Assembly: GCA_963932145.1 (NCBI GenBank)
Contig: CAWVQA010000061.1
Coordinates: forward strand, 110,001-174,000
Length of the DNA: 64,000 nucleotides
From: Acanthosepion lycidas
Lineage: Eukaryota > Mollusca > Cephalopoda > Sepiida > Sepiidae
Direction: 5' to 3'
A program made the translations under genes and the position numbers. The notes below the pieces were generated by a model. The model was not told the DNA's origin. It ran no database searches and saw only the letters and a program-made list of their open reading frames with translations. Each line of letters opens with the position of its first letter. Within the stretch, counting starts at the first letter, position 1. This document shows positions 42,126 to 55,244 of this stretch, piece by piece.

Positions 42126-44495
42126 TAGTTGTCAGTTGGTTCCCAATTTCCCATGAAGTCATTATGCAACAGCCTAAAATGAAAATGCTTTTATGTTTTT
42201 TTCTAGCACTTTTTTTTATTTATCAATAATTAGTACAAATTTCGTACTGACTTTTATTGAAATAAGAGAAGGAAAATATATTGCATCCAAATTATCCACT
42301 TGTAACTTACTATTTGACTTGATTACAAATGAAATTTGAATTGTTGATTTTTATTAAAATTAAAATGAACCAATACAATTTAAATAAATTAGATCATAGT
42401 TGAGCAAACACTTAGATACTAAAAATTTATAGATTAAATTTGTCTTTTGTAAACCTCCATTTAAAACAACACTAAAATAAATACATAAAATACTATTTTA
42501 TATTGAATTTGAATGAAATGCATTGAACTACTAACTGCTTCATTGTTGATCCATTCCTTACAATTTCTATGTGGGAGGGAATAATGTATAAATTTAGACA
42601 TAAATAAGGCTTTAATTTGATGTTTCCAGAAAAAAAACAAACTCTGCTTTTAGAATATTTAATCAAATGATTTAATAGAACAGAATTTTTGTTTCTGTAC
42701 AGTTGAATAAGGAAATATTCTTGGATTCAAATCAGTCATAAAATGCTACAAATATTTTAGGTGTTTTGACTTTTGATCAAGTTGTCATTTTAAATTTTCA
42801 GTACTGATTTTTTTTTTCCTCCATTAAATGAATTTCAGTAAATGACTGCATGTGGCAAGAATTTACCAAGTTTCATTTAAATTTTTATTCAATCATTAAT
42901 GTAATGCATGATATTTCTTGAAATATAAATACTTTCCATAATTTTTATAAATTCTTAGTAATCCAAAAAATAGTTCAAACTATTGCTTTAGTTGTTAGCA
43001 TGGTTCAGGTTGATGTAGCCTTCTTCTGGTAGGATGCATTGGCTGAAACATAAAAAAACATTACAAGGTCAATACTATAGTCTGAAGAACTCATCTAGGT
43101 TTGAAATGAATTACTTCTGTTGATAAGTTTTAAATGTAAGTACTGCTCCAATTATTTATATCTACAAATATTCATCCAGGTAAATGACTTTAATGAGTGA
43201 AGTCAAAATTGGTAAAAGGTTCAGCCACTTAGACACAGTGGCATTTCTTAGAAAGCTATTACTTATACATTTTATATTTTGAATAAGGTTGCACCAATAA
43301 ATGAATATGATCATTTATGGTTATTGTCATTTCTTTCTCCGTAAACAATCAAAGTGAGTACCTTCATGTTATCTTCCTGATGCAATACTTAGTAGGTAGC
43401 AATTACCAGAATTTCCACAATCAAAAATCTTATGCACCACAATGAGTTTATATCTACTTGGACCATCTCCAGTATTCAGCCAATTAGCAAATGAGTTGAA
43501 ATGTAATAGAATAAATTGTGCATTCCAATATCTTTTAGGTATAAAAAAATTGAGGAAAGTTAGGGACTAACATTTCACTTGTGATTTTCAGCTGATTTTT
43601 AAGAACTTTATGTAATTATTGGAATTTTCTTGAGTTGCCCACTTGTTCCTAATATTTTAGTCAATTTATTTCAAAATAGGTGTGTAGCTGTAATGAAATA
43701 AAAAATCCTTTTTATATTGTCATTTTTTATTGCTCAATTTAATGTGTAAGTTGGTGAAAATACTAAGTAAAAGTGAGAGAGCTAAATTGTAAATAATCAT
43801 GTTACAATGCAAAAATTAAAATCTTAAATAATTAAATTATTACAGTAGCTGTTTTTACAATGAGGTTTTTAAGTCTTTTTGTCAATAAATTGTTGTTTTC
43901 TCTCAGATGAACTTTTTATAATAACCAGTGAAAATAGAAATCTACAAAAACATTGGTTACTATTTTGATATGCTTAAAATATTCAATGTCTGATTAAATG
44001 CACTGAAAGTCACAGAAAATGCAAGTTATATGGTCATTATTAAGAGTCAGCTGCTGTAGATTTTCAGTGCAGGCATTTAGCTTTGTTTTTTTTTTTGTTT
44101 TTTAGAGATCATTCCAGGGTCAACAAAATTCTTTCTGACAATTTATAATAATGCTATTATCACAGCTTTATTTATATTTTTGTTACACTTCACTGATAAT
44201 TACTGAGCCATCATCACCCCAATGTTTGGCATATTTCAGAATTATATGAAATTTCTCGATATTACTCATTTTTATCTGTTTGAATCGTCACAATATGTTA
44301 GTAAGCAATTTTTTTTTTTTTTTTTTTTTTTTTAAATCTTAATCAAAATTTGTATATCTTTTTATGCAGCTGTCATTTTTACTAAATATTTTAAATCATT
44401 TACTGAAAATATTTTTTTTAATTGAATAACATTCAGTTTGAAAGTTGGTCAAATTCATAGACTTTATAATATAAAGTGTAAGAATTTGATCAACT
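42126..44495. other. AT-rich, no gene seen
   Basis: Contains a 24-nt poly-T at 44310-44333. Otherwise unremarkable. Confidence 0.6.
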
Positions 44496-44560
44496 TTATT
44501 TTCCCAGAATTTTTGAATTGATATAAACTTTATATCAATTCAAAAATTCTGGGAAAATAA
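44496..44560. repeat. Perfect 65-nt palindrome (32-bp arms, 1-nt spacer)
   Basis: The arm 44496-44527 (starting ttattttcccagaattttt) is the exact reverse complement of 44529-44560, with only c at 44528 between them. Confidence 0.97.
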
Positions 44561-46915
44561 CTTGCCATTAATTTGAAAATAATAAAATTAGTTGAAATCA
44601 TTTATTTAATATAATTATTGAAAAGTATATAATTTTGTAGGCAATTAATGTTTTAAAGTTTTAGAGCAATTTATGTTTTAAATTTTTTAAAGCAATTTTT
44701 GTAGTACTGTAGCATATGAAGTATTCAAGAAGCAGTTAAGACATTTTACTTCTTAAAATGTCTCCAATATCTGAAAAAAACATCCTTTTGATATAATTAG
44801 TTGTAGGAATTACCCATGCTTTGTTTAGTAAAAGCTGACACTGTATTTTTGAAATAAAGGAAACCTCTTTGAAATTTTTTAAATCTGCATCCTTGCTTGA
44901 AATTTAAAATGAAGTTTAATTTCAGTTTTAGTGAAGTTAGTTTATAGATTGGTTTTCAGAGCTAATTAAATTGTAGCTTTAGTTTTTTGGTTAATTGCTT
45001 AAAATGGTATGTATTATGCTTCAAATCATTTACTTTGTGTCATTTACAATTACTAAGCAATATCAGATTATTTCGAATTTGTGTTAACTAAAGCAAGACG
45101 TATTTCCCAATTTATTTGGTAACAGCAGTTGTCATGTCAAGCTGTTTTCATTGGATCTGTGTGTTTCCACAAAATTTTATATTTGATTAAAATTAATAGA
45201 ACTTGGTTATAATCTTATTAATGAACTCAGCATCTGATCCAAGCATAAAAATATAACTATACAATTTCTGGGTGAGGAGTTATCATTATTTATGCTATTT
45301 CGATGTGAGGAATGGATCTGATTCTAATCAGTTTTGAACCACTGTCCAATAACTGAGCACTACTAAAAATAAGAAGTAGCTGATGTATCCTTAGACATGA
45401 GCAGTGAAACAAGAACAGTCTACTCCCATAGATTAAATAAATGGTTCAGTTCGGAATTTCCTGTTGGTTACCTGGATCAACATACACCTGATGAAGGCCA
45501 GATAGCACAATACCTAAAATATTATACCAACAACAAGGATGAAGACAATAGTCCACATGTATATAGTGTAAATAACGACTATACAATTTTTAATATCAGA
45601 ACAAAAATCCAAAATGGAATTGTCTAAAACTTAAGGAAAAATATTTGGTTATTATTCTTCAGAAAAGGGTCTGTTGGATTTTAAAATATTTAAAGAGACC
45701 AGAAAAACTATACATTAATTTTTGTCAGTATCTTTGTGATAAGTTTTTTGATTTTAAAAAAAAAAAAAAAAAAAGATACAAAAATAAGTCTTGTAATGTT
45801 TTACAGATAATTTGAATTTTGATCTATATTATTTTGTACTTGATATAAAAAATGATTTTAAATTAAAATAAAAACATTTACCTTGGTGTTTTTATTATGA
45901 CCAAATCTGTAATTTCCAAAATTGAATATTGATTGGAAAAAGTGTGTTGGATTGGGGATTTATAGTTTGCTCCATCCTTTTTTTGTGAGTAATGCACATT
46001 TGACTCAGTTTGTTAAAATTATGTTGTAAAATGAAGAATGAAATCCACTCCTTGTTAACCAAGATGTACATAAGTGGCAATTGAAAAATCAGAAAAATGT
46101 AATGATTCAGATTCACAACTATTTTTAAAGTGTAGTGTCCTTTGTTGTATTCAGAATATTAAAGCTGATTTTCTTTTCCTTTCTGATGTTATGAATTATA
46201 CTGAAAAATTGTACTTTTTTTTTAAATAGAGGTGTGTCCATAACTTTAAGAATTTAAACATTTCTTACAATCTGAAAATTCAAAAGCAATTTTGGTATAC
46301 TTTGTTATTTTAGAAAAATTTTAGCTTTGTCAATTTATGTTCAATCATTAGTTTTATTATTAAAATATAAGCTGTTCCAAAAGTATTTAGTATGGAAAAT
46401 AAATAATCTGTGTACTATCTAAAACACTTTTCTTGTATTTAAATTCAGTTCATTCTTATGTCAGATGATGATCTATTAATTTATCATATATGACCTGTAT
46501 ATATTGTGTAGTTTAAAAGAGATTATGATTTTGTCATTACATAATATTGGGATGATTTAGTTTTTAATTACTTTATTCAAAAGAATTGTTTTTGGTTGTA
46601 TTGTGATAATTGTAATATTAGCATGTGCTTTTTAAAATATTTTGTTAAAACTGGTATATTTCTGTTTGAAGATGAAAGAAAAATTTTGGCAAATTTTTTT
46701 TTTTTTTTTCTTTAAAAATAAAAATGTAACTAAGTCATCAATTCTATCAAAATATTACTTGAGAATAATCAATCTGATGAGAAAGCCAACATACTCAAAA
46801 TATCCATATCAAGTGTTGAAAATCATTTATCCCTGTTTGGTTGTTTTAGTTACTTTCGTGTGTGTGGATTTCACATGAGTAAAGGAAAAAATATCACTTA
46901 TAACTCACTGCTTTG
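44561..46915. other. AT-rich, no confirmed gene
   Basis: Apart from the 76-aa frame at 45397 there is nothing to annotate. Confidence 0.55.
45397..45627 (+). CDS. Hypothetical 76-aa ORF
   Basis: MSSETRTVYSHRLNKWF, then GYLDQHTPDEGQIAQYLKYY and NNKDEDNSPHVYSVNNDY. Composition is more balanced and protein-like than neighbouring AT-codon frames, and tatccttag just before it could be a splice acceptor. I do not recognise a domain. It could be an exon, a fragment of a repeat-encoded protein, or chance. Confidence 0.2.
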   Translation: MSSETRTVYSHRLNKWFSSEFPVGYLDQHTPDEGQIAQYLKYYTNNKDEDNSPHVYSVNNDYTIFNIRTKIQNGIV

Positions 46916-46917
46916 AA

Positions 46918-48030
46918 TAGGTTGAAAGCATTTGACAGGATTTTGCATATCAGTTTTCACAAGTTGAAAGGTTATGGTATTTCCAGATGAAGTTTTGAAT
47001 TGATTCAGTTTTTCTTATCAAAGTGCAAACTGAAAATTGTCCTGAATTGCCACTTTCTAGATCTTTTTTGTACTAATGCAGATGACCCCTTATCTTTGGA
47101 CCTACTTTGTCAATTTTCATCAATGACCTTCCTGGTTACATCAGTTCTCAATTTGGTATCTATGCTGATACCATAGTGTCTGATAGTATCTGTCTTGATA
47201 GTGTCTGCTCAGTTCAATAAGGTCGAATTGACAGCTGATCTAAAAAATGACCTACAGTCTGTTCTTCACCTTGGCAAGAATTGTTAACTTTAACGCCTAC
47301 AAAATGAAACTTCTCTCTATTAATCATTTGTGAAACCTCTTTCTGCCTCCCATCTCTGTGTTAATCTCCAACAGAGTGACTCATTGCACCATCTCAGGCT
47401 AACGTTCTCGGCTGACATGAAGTGGAGATTATATCAAGTTCATTGCTAAGAAAGTTGGCTCACTGTATCATGCTAGACAATTTTTCTCTTTAGAATATGT
47501 ATTGCATATTTATAAGTATACTATTTATCCTTGTTTTGAATATTGCTGGTCTTGTGATCCTGCTATATATTTAGAGATTCTTGATAAAAACCAAAGAATA
47601 TGCAATGTTATTGGTCCTGACCTGGTGTCTCAGATTCAGTCACTTTCCCATTGCCATAATGTAGCTTCCCTATGCCTTTTCTATAAATACTTTCATGATA
47701 ATTGTTCAGATGAAGTCTTTGGTATGGTGCAGTACAAGATTGGCAGCAAGGTCTCATCAATTCACTGTTGAATTGACTAGATGTAACCAGAAGTTCTAGG
47801 CTAACAATTTCTTTTCTTGTGTATTGAACTCTCTTTTGGCTCCATGCTTTCTAGCTTGATCTTCAAAAATTTAAATGCAATGTCATTTATCTACTGTCTC
47901 CTTGATTACTCTTCTATTGTTCTTACTTCTTAATAATGTTTCTCTTTTTTTTCTTGTTCTTTCACACTAGTAACCCCTTTGTGTCTTAGTGGCTTTACTG
48001 TCTTGTATGAGGTAAAATGATTAAAAAAAA
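46918..48030 (+). pseudogene. Jockey/CR1-like LINE, RT C-terminal part and 3' tail
   Basis: Readable pieces in order: KAFDRILHISFHKLKGYGIS (46925 on), NDLPGYISSQFGIYAD (about 47125, the YADD region), AYKMKLLSINH, then 47502-47771 HIYKYTIYPCFEYCWSCDP, AIYLEILDKNQRICNVIGPD and HNVASLCLFYKYFHDNCSDE. The latter block is the conserved C-terminus of Jockey/CR1-type RTs. The 3' tail (ctttcacactagtaacccc, then aaaatgattaaaaaaaaa) ends near 48025. Frameshifts and stops throughout. Confidence 0.82.
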
Positions 48031-48640
48031 AGACCTATTTGCTCTTTATGCATTATGAAACTATTTCCTGTTTTTATGATGGGCAATGAAAAGTAAATAC
48101 TTTTATCACAATATGAAAGACAAAAGATTTGCAAAATGAACCATCACTAACAGCATCAAAGGCTGGTCTTCATCCAAAGGCGGTGATGCTAGGTATGTGA
48201 TAAGATCAGAAGAATTCTTTATTAGGAGCCTTTTCTAGAAAAGTAAACAATTTGCACAAATACTGCTTCCAATTAGACCAGTTGAAAGCAACAATCAATG
48301 AAAACTGTATAGAACTATTTAAGAGTAAAAGTGTAATATTTTTTCAGGATAGCAATGTTAGATGGTATATTTTTTTGCTGATGAAATTGTTACAGTTTCA
48401 TTGGGAAGTTTTCAATCATCCACTGGTCATATTCACCAGATATTGTGCCTTTGGATTAAGATTTCTGATCTTTATAAAATTTACTTAATGAAAGAAATTT
48501 CAGTTTCTTGGAAGACTACAAAAGGCACTTAAAGCTGTTCTTTTTTTCTTTTTAGAATGATTTTATTAAATTGCCTTAAAAATGGCAATGAGTATACTGT
48601 TTTACAAAAGTTAATGTTAAAACGATTTTTACTTAATAAA

Positions 48641-48694
48641 CAAACCAAACTTTTTGGTCACCCAACACGTACATACACATAAAAGTTTGGTTTG
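48641..48694. repeat. 14-bp perfect inverted repeat
   Basis: caaaccaaactttt (48641-48654) and its complement (48681-48694) with a 26-nt loop. Confidence 0.7.
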
Positions 48695-48764
48695 ATTAAA
48701 TGCTGTTTTACTTTCAGTATTTCAATAATACTGGGGCAAGGAATGGTGTGTTAATTTTAACATC

Positions 48765-49025
48765 TAGAAAATGAATCATTTTAATCGTCTCAGAGAGCCC
48801 TTTTTGCCTTTCGTCAGCATGGTTAATGCTAACCCCCAGGAGAATGACTTATTGCACCTTCTTGGACTAATGTTTTCCACTAACATGAAGTGGAAAGGTT
48901 ATATTGAATCAATTGGTATGTCTGCTGCTAGGAAAATTGGTTCACTGTGTTGTGCTAGACAGTTTTTCTCCTTGCATATTTATAAATCTACCATTTGCCT
49001 ATGCTTCAAATATGATCTGGTCCTC

Positions 49026-49076
<51 letters not shown>

Positions 49077-49145
49077 TTGATAAACTCCAAACAATAATCT
49101 GCAATGTTATTGGTTCTGACTTGAGATCTTAGCTTCAGTCACTTT
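48765..49145 (+). pseudogene. Second fragment of the same LINE family, with TA expansion
   Basis: MNHFNRLREPFLPFVS, LLHLLGLMFSTNMKWKGYIE and GSLCCARQFFSLHIYKST match the same region as 47320-47530. A TA microsatellite at 49029-49073 replaces the Ile-Tyr-Leu codons seen at 47562, and the frame resumes with ILDKLQ-like sequence. Confidence 0.8.
49029..49073. repeat. TA microsatellite inside a LINE fragment
   Basis: About 22 TA units at the spot where the sister fragment has only ctatatattt. Confidence 0.95.
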
Positions 49146-50293
49146 CCCATGTTGAGGTATTAGATCTCAGTTTGAAATATATTATCTCTGTTCAGAATGT
49201 CAGTATTTCCATTAGGTTGTTTATTTGGATACTTGTAGATTTTACTTGGATACCATTTTCTCTGAAATTACTGACACAGCCTCTTATTTTGAAACCAGCT
49301 TATAACATCTAGGTTTCATGGAATGAATAGAAGCATCTATGATGGCCTCAAGTGAGCTGAATTCTTTATCTTTGTGATAGTTGGTCCACTATCAAGCAAA
49401 ACTGACTTTGTCTTAAAAGCTTTAGTGGAGTATGTTCTTTGGATTTGGAGAAAACACTGTGTGTGATATCCTACCGTGACCTTAGTTCAACTGATAGTAC
49501 TTATAACAGTTGAAGTTACATCTCTAGAAATTTTTTTCTTTGTGTTTTTGGAGTTTTGTACTCCAGTTTTTATAATCTCTTTGTTTGAATCTCCTAACTT
49601 CATTTTAATCATAGCCTTACTACTGTTTGCTACTACATCTCACCTTGGATGGTTTTCATAGCCATTCTTTCAGTACACTGGTTTGATGCAATAAATTTAT
49701 ATTTTACTACTTTCATTTTGTATGAGCTTTCAATTGAGGATAATAATAAATTCAGGGTTAGAGCATAATGCTCTTATTTGGTTTCCATAAGGAGTAAAAT
49801 TGTATTTGCAATTGTTTCTATAGTCATTATCTAGGTGGTTAGAATCTAGTTCATGAATAGAAAATCAAAAAGCAAATATATATATATCTGTTCTAAGACA
49901 TTATAAAAAATGAGATGCTAAAGGATAACGGTAACAGAAAATCATTCGTTCTCATCCCTTTGAAAATGAATAGGTTTGTAACAAAGGTATGTGAATTAAG
50001 ATTATCTATAACAATGAGAAAGAAATTAACTGTTGAAAATGTAAAGAAAAACAAATAGTTTAAGGTTTCACAAGTACTTTTCATATCACCCCCTCCCTCA
50101 CACCTCTAGAATGTGTCATAATGAAAGAACCAAAAGAAAATTGACACTGTATAGAGGTCAGTGTTTCTGAGAAGAAGGGTACAAGGGGAAAATTCTTTTG
50201 TTTTGTTCATTGAAATTTAGACAGATGTCATACAGTTCATCCTTGAAAGGACTTCTTCAGACTAAATATTTTTATCATGAAATCATATATGAG
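49146..50293. other. AT-rich, no gene seen
   Basis: No feature that I can support. Confidence 0.6.
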
Positions 50294-50468
50294 GAGGGAA
50301 TGAAATACCATGTCGGTTACAATTAAGAAAACGCTGATGATACTGGTACACCAAAAATTTAAAGTAATGTGTATCTGTATCATCAGTGTTTGTTTGTTTT
50401 TTGTTTTTTTGTTTTGTTTTTTTATATGTAGAACTGTAACTGATATGTGTTGTATTTCATTCCCTCCC
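50294..50468. repeat. Imperfect foldback hairpin, about 175 bp
   Basis: gagggaatgaaatac at the left pairs with gtatttcattccctcc at the right, and gctgatgatactggtacac pairs with gtgtatctgtatcatcagtg around a loop of about 17 nt. A T/G-rich insertion lies in the right arm (50390-50425). The minus-strand 124-aa frame across it is not credible as a protein. Confidence 0.65.
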
Positions 50469-53400
50469 CCAAAGGGATACACATAAAAGGAAAAGAAAAT
50501 ATTGTATTTCAATGGATCAAAATTCAAACTGTTTATTCTGTTTTTCCAAGCAAGAATCAAATTATTTTTCTTCACCATTGTTTTAAGCAAGGCAGATGCC
50601 AGAAAAGACAAATCACAACATGGTGTTGGATAGGAATGAGGGTTTCCCTGTCACTCACTTTTTTTAGATAACTGCAGCTGTTGAATTGCTGTAGGATTTT
50701 ACCTTACATACCAACTGTTATCTACAAATTAATAGACCAGATGTTCTAAAAAAATTTCAAAGAACATAAATGCAATTTTATAGACATGATAATTTATGCA
50801 AAAGAATTTGCTAAACTCTCTAAATATGATTTGAAAATAGAAATTGCCACAATGAGCATTTAAACTCATTGTTCCAGTAGTAGTAGGAACATTAGGAGTG
50901 ATTAAAAATATTGATACACACATTAAGAAAATCCCAGAAAATCCATCTTTATCCGAAATGCATTAATGAATACTTCTGTCATACTTAGAAAAACTTTTTT
51001 GAACCAGTAATCTCGTTTTTAAATAAATTGTTGTTTTGGTGGTGGTGTTTTTTTTTGTTTTTTTTTTAAACTTATCCTACCTTGCAATTTCATACTCAAT
51101 CATGTGTTTGGGTTTAAGTTTAAAAAAACAAAAAAATCCTCACAAACAAAACTTGTTTTGAAAGCGACTTGAAACTTACCCTATTCATTAAAATATGTGA
51201 ATGAAAAAAAATATGAATTTGAATTAAAATCTAAATTCTTGATTTAAGGAGAAAAAAAATATGAGGTAGAGTAAAAAAATTTTAACATTAAAGCCATTGT
51301 TTTAGTTTAAAATAGCCATATTTAGAACATTTTAACCTTCAGAAATTCTTTAGTGATCAATTTTTAATTTTTATTGAAGTAGTAAGAGGTGGTGCAAAAG
51401 AGCAATGCTCTTATTTTACAGAAATTTATTCTATTAAAAAGTTATAACATTCTTGAACCAATTGTAAAAATCAGTCAAGAGTTACATTAAACAAAAAGTA
51501 TATTCAGATTTTACTCATTGAATTTGTTAATGTTATTGTCTCTCAATTTGTACATGTTTTGGATTTAATTCCATAGGGAATTTTTTTTTTATTAGACTGA
51601 AATGTTGGTAGGATCAAATGATCTTTGAGTATAAATTGTTCCTAGCATGTCCAAAATTTTTGTTAAAAATCTTTTTTTAGTCAGCAAAATTGACAGATAA
51701 TCAATCATGTCAGCCACTTTTTTCCATTTTATAAAAAAAATGAAAATCTCAGTTTGAAATTCTTTTAAAAATCAATTATCATTTTTTCAAAACTTAAGAA
51801 AATCAGAAAATGTTTATTCAAAATATTTTGAAACAAGCTTAACTTAGTTTCTGTGCCAAAATGATGTAGTTTGAAAATAAAACAAAGCAGGTCATAACAT
51901 TTCAGGTCACTTGACAGGTGATGAAAGACATTTTCATGACGTATTGATAGCTTACATGAGGATAATTCCTTCTACAGAAGGAGAGAAGTGAAGTTATTTA
52001 GATTTTAAGTGAACAAATTATTTACCTCATTATTTTTAAGGAAAACTTTCAGCTCTCTAATTTTTTTTTTTTTTTTTTGTACTTAGCTTTCACCTTTACA
52101 TTTACAATGCTTTATGGAAAATATATTATAAAGAAATTAAAACAAGACTGTTAAGAGTGAGATTACCTCTTATTATTTATAGGTACTTTTCTTATTAAAT
52201 TTTATCAGAAGTGTACATAAAATACAAATTTAAATTTCATAAGATGATGCTGATACTTGTTGGTACCCTTCTCAGTAGAAATTGAAAAATCAAATTAACT
52301 TCTCCACATGTGTTTCACAAAAATAAATCTATCTCAAAAGGACATTTACGAAACTGAATGCGTCTTTCAACTAATTTTATAATATTTTAACAACTTAAAT
52401 GTAAAAATCTATTATAATTAAAGAAATAACAAATAATTGTATTAAAAATTCAGTATTTAAGTAAATTACTGGACAGAAACTTGATCCATGTGACGTTTTT
52501 TTTTTATTGTACGCATGATACTTCCGGTCTTCCGTAGATTTGATTTACAGTGTTATTATTGACACAAATTATATTTTTTTATATACTGGTGTTCGTTAGT
52601 TTGTAAGGAGCTTTAGAAATTATAATCTGTAAATATATATCTACTTAATAAAAACATTCGTTAAATTTTACAAACTTTTCCTTAATTTTAGAAGAATTAA
52701 CAACATAATATAAAAATAATAAAATATTTCAGAAATAACAAATAATTGTTTTAAAAATTCATTTTTCATGAAAATATTATTTTTCCTTTCAGGCAATATT
52801 GTCCATGTTCATTAAAATAAATAAAAGCAATTAAAATCTTTTGAAATTAAATAATATTTTTGTTTTATTGAGTTTTGTATGTTACAATTCAGAGATGATT
52901 TTCTTTTCAGGTAGAGGTGGTCCATCTAAAAAAAATAGAAAAAAAAACTGATTTGGCTTCCTCAAAGCCTTGTGCTTTTAACTAATCACTAATCTTCCCA
53001 AAACTGAAATTATAGAGTTTTCGTACAATTAGTTGCGGAGGGGGGTGGGCGGGGGTAATACATATGAAAAAAAATATTTTTGCCATGACTTTAAAAAAGG
53101 AAAATATATTTATAATAAGTTCCATCATTTGTGAATAGTTTCTGAAAGTTTCATTAAAATCTGACAATTATTTTTGCAAGATTTTCAAAATTAATGTCTG
53201 TCATACAGAAAAAAAGAAATGCACTAAAATTTCATGTTATTTTGCTAGTTCTGGTGATACAAAGAGAAACAAGTTTTTTTAATCAAAATCTAGAATGTTC
53301 TAAAAAGAAAGAAAATTTTTTAAAAATAATTAAAAAATACTTTGATCTTTCCTCTTAATAATAGCATAAACATTTAGACACTAAAATTTTGTTTTTGTCA

Positions 53401-53811
53401 AGTTTGGCGTCTTTTTCATCATGCTATGCTCTGTTTTTAGCGATCTCATGAAGGTACCTACAATAACTAAACCTACATGAAAACTTAAATTTTTAAAAAT
53501 AGCTATTGTGCCTATTAAAAAAAAAAATGAACATAATATTTATATCAAGATGTATTTCGTGGCATAATCTCATTTTCCCTTTTATCATTTTATCTTCTAG
53601 TCTACTGGAATATTTATTTTTCCTCATACTTAATTTGTGTTTCTGTATTATTAGAACAAATTAACCCTAATACAATCTTAAGCTCACTTAATATGGCATT
53701 TTTACTACTGTCATGGAAAGCTCTGAATTACATTTCTCTTAACAACTCTCTAATCAAATTTTTAGTTTTTTTAGATGGCGGTTAGGATTTGTCTCTGTAT
53801 TTGAATTGCAG
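50469..53811. other. AT-rich, no gene seen
   Basis: No ORF or repeat border that I can support. A G-rich spot (ggaggggggtgggcggggg) at 53036-53055 is the only compositional outlier. Confidence 0.55.
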
Positions 53812-53862
53812 GTACATGAGGATCACATCCAGGCAAAATTTGGTGTATCTTCATCTCTTTTG
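53812..53862 (+). CDS. Candidate 51-nt internal exon, unidentified
   Basis: A pyrimidine-rich acceptor (ctgtatttgaattgcag) ends at 53811 and a donor (ttttg|gtatga) starts at 53863. The 51 nt are open in phase 0 (VHEDHIQAKFGVSSSLL) and phase 2 (YMRITSRQNLVYLHLF). Composition is less AT-biased than flanks. It may be a small exon of the gene suggested at 39.2 kb, since phase 2 would join in frame, but that is speculation. Confidence 0.25.
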
Positions 53863-54314
53863 GTATGAAAGAAAATTAAAATAATTCAAAGCTTTGAAAC
53901 TTCATTAAAAAAAATTAAAGGTCTATTAGATTTGTCAAAATGTACAATTTGTTTATTATGTAATAGTAAGAATTTTTTTTTAATTTGCAATATACATTTT
54001 ACTGTTCACTACTTTTTTTGACATTCTCTCAGAACTTTATTCTTCAGAACAAAGAACTTTTAAGTACTTTTTGCAATCTTCCAGTTTCCAGTGAACATAA
54101 TTTCTTTTAATAAAGAGAATTTTGTAAAGCAAAAGGTACAATATATTCTCAAATAATATCTTTTTTTGATTGCTGTCTTAACTGATCTACCTAACTAGAG
54201 ATCATTGTATTTTTGTATTTGTTTCCTGTGAAGTAAATTTGGACTTCTGGTTCATACAGGTTATATGTATTTTAAGGTAATAGGTTGAAGTTTATGCTAG
54301 ATTAAAACTCTCCT

Positions 54315-54645
54315 CTTTAGAGCAACAGGAATCATGTCAAAAATGAAGCCAGGACTAATATCAAATTTATGGTAAAGCTTGGAAGACTTAGGATGTTATT
54401 AGTGCTTTGTTGAAAAAATTTAATGGAAATAATTCCAGAAAAGATCAGTAATTTACAAATGGATAACTTATTCCAAAGGACAAGATGAAGTTGAAGATGA
54501 TCAACAGATCATCAATAACAGCTTGTGAGGAAAAAATCAATGCTGTTTGAGATTTAATTGGGGCAAACAATGAATAACAAAGGAAATAATAGTTAACACC
54601 ATAGGCACCTCAGACATCTTAAAAGCTTTTTAATGCCCCTCCTAT
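54315..54645 (+). pseudogene. Mariner-like transposase N-terminal (HTH) fragment
   Basis: Translations in shifting frames give EARTNIKFMVKLGRLRM, then KISNLQMDN, GQDEVEDDQQ, TACEEKINAV and DLIGANNE with GTSDILKAF. This is the usual mariner order: first HTH, the 'EDDQRSGRP' hook region, then second HTH. Many stops; the catalytic part is absent. Confidence 0.6.
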
Positions 54646-54951
54646 AAGAATAAAAAAAATAAGTTGTAACATAAGTTATGAACTGCTCAACACATGATGA
54701 TTTTCAATCTTATAACATTAGAACAATGTGTAAATTGTTAAATATCCTTATGTTAGATAAAATTAAATTGGATAGAAATGGACATGTTATTGAAATGAAT
54801 AGGTTGTAAAACCAACAGATATGAACACTAAATGTTTAAATAACAGGTTCCCTTTCAAATATGGCACTGTGACTGGTTAAGGCTTCTTAATTGAAGACAT
54901 GCTCCAAATTTAAAGGTGCCATAAGTTTAGTAAGACTCAAATTCTTTAATC

Positions 54952-55014
54952 AAGCAATTCTAAAAAGTTCTTATGTTGGCAATAAGCCAACATAAGAACT
55001 TTTTAGAATTGCTT
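54952..55014. repeat. Perfect 29-bp inverted repeat, 5-nt loop
   Basis: 54952-54980 (aagcaattctaaaaagttct...) is exactly complementary to 54986-55014; the loop is aataa. Confidence 0.97.
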
Positions 55015-55227
55015 TTATTGTAATTATACTTCCTTATAAATAACTATCAAATTTTGTCCTTGCAATCAACTTCCATTTGAGATGTTAAAACTAATTTTGA
55101 AATAGTGAAAACTCATAAATTTTAAAATATTGAGGAAATTGACTAACTACATTATTTGTTTTAAGAAATTCATAAACAATTTAATCCCAAGGTCTAAATT
55201 AATCTCAACCAAAACAATTTTTCTTAA

Positions 55228-55244
55228 AAGAATTAAATAACATA
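55228..55244. repeat. Target-site duplication, left
   Basis: aagaattaaataacata, identical to 58354-58370. Confidence 0.9.

Noticed and set aside
50237..50611. 124-aa minus-strand ORF as a membrane protein
   Set aside because: Hydrophobic only because of AT-rich codons, and it runs through an inverted repeat.
53036..53055. G-quadruplex at the G-rich spot
   Set aside because: A single short G-rich run; one motif without context is not enough to call.
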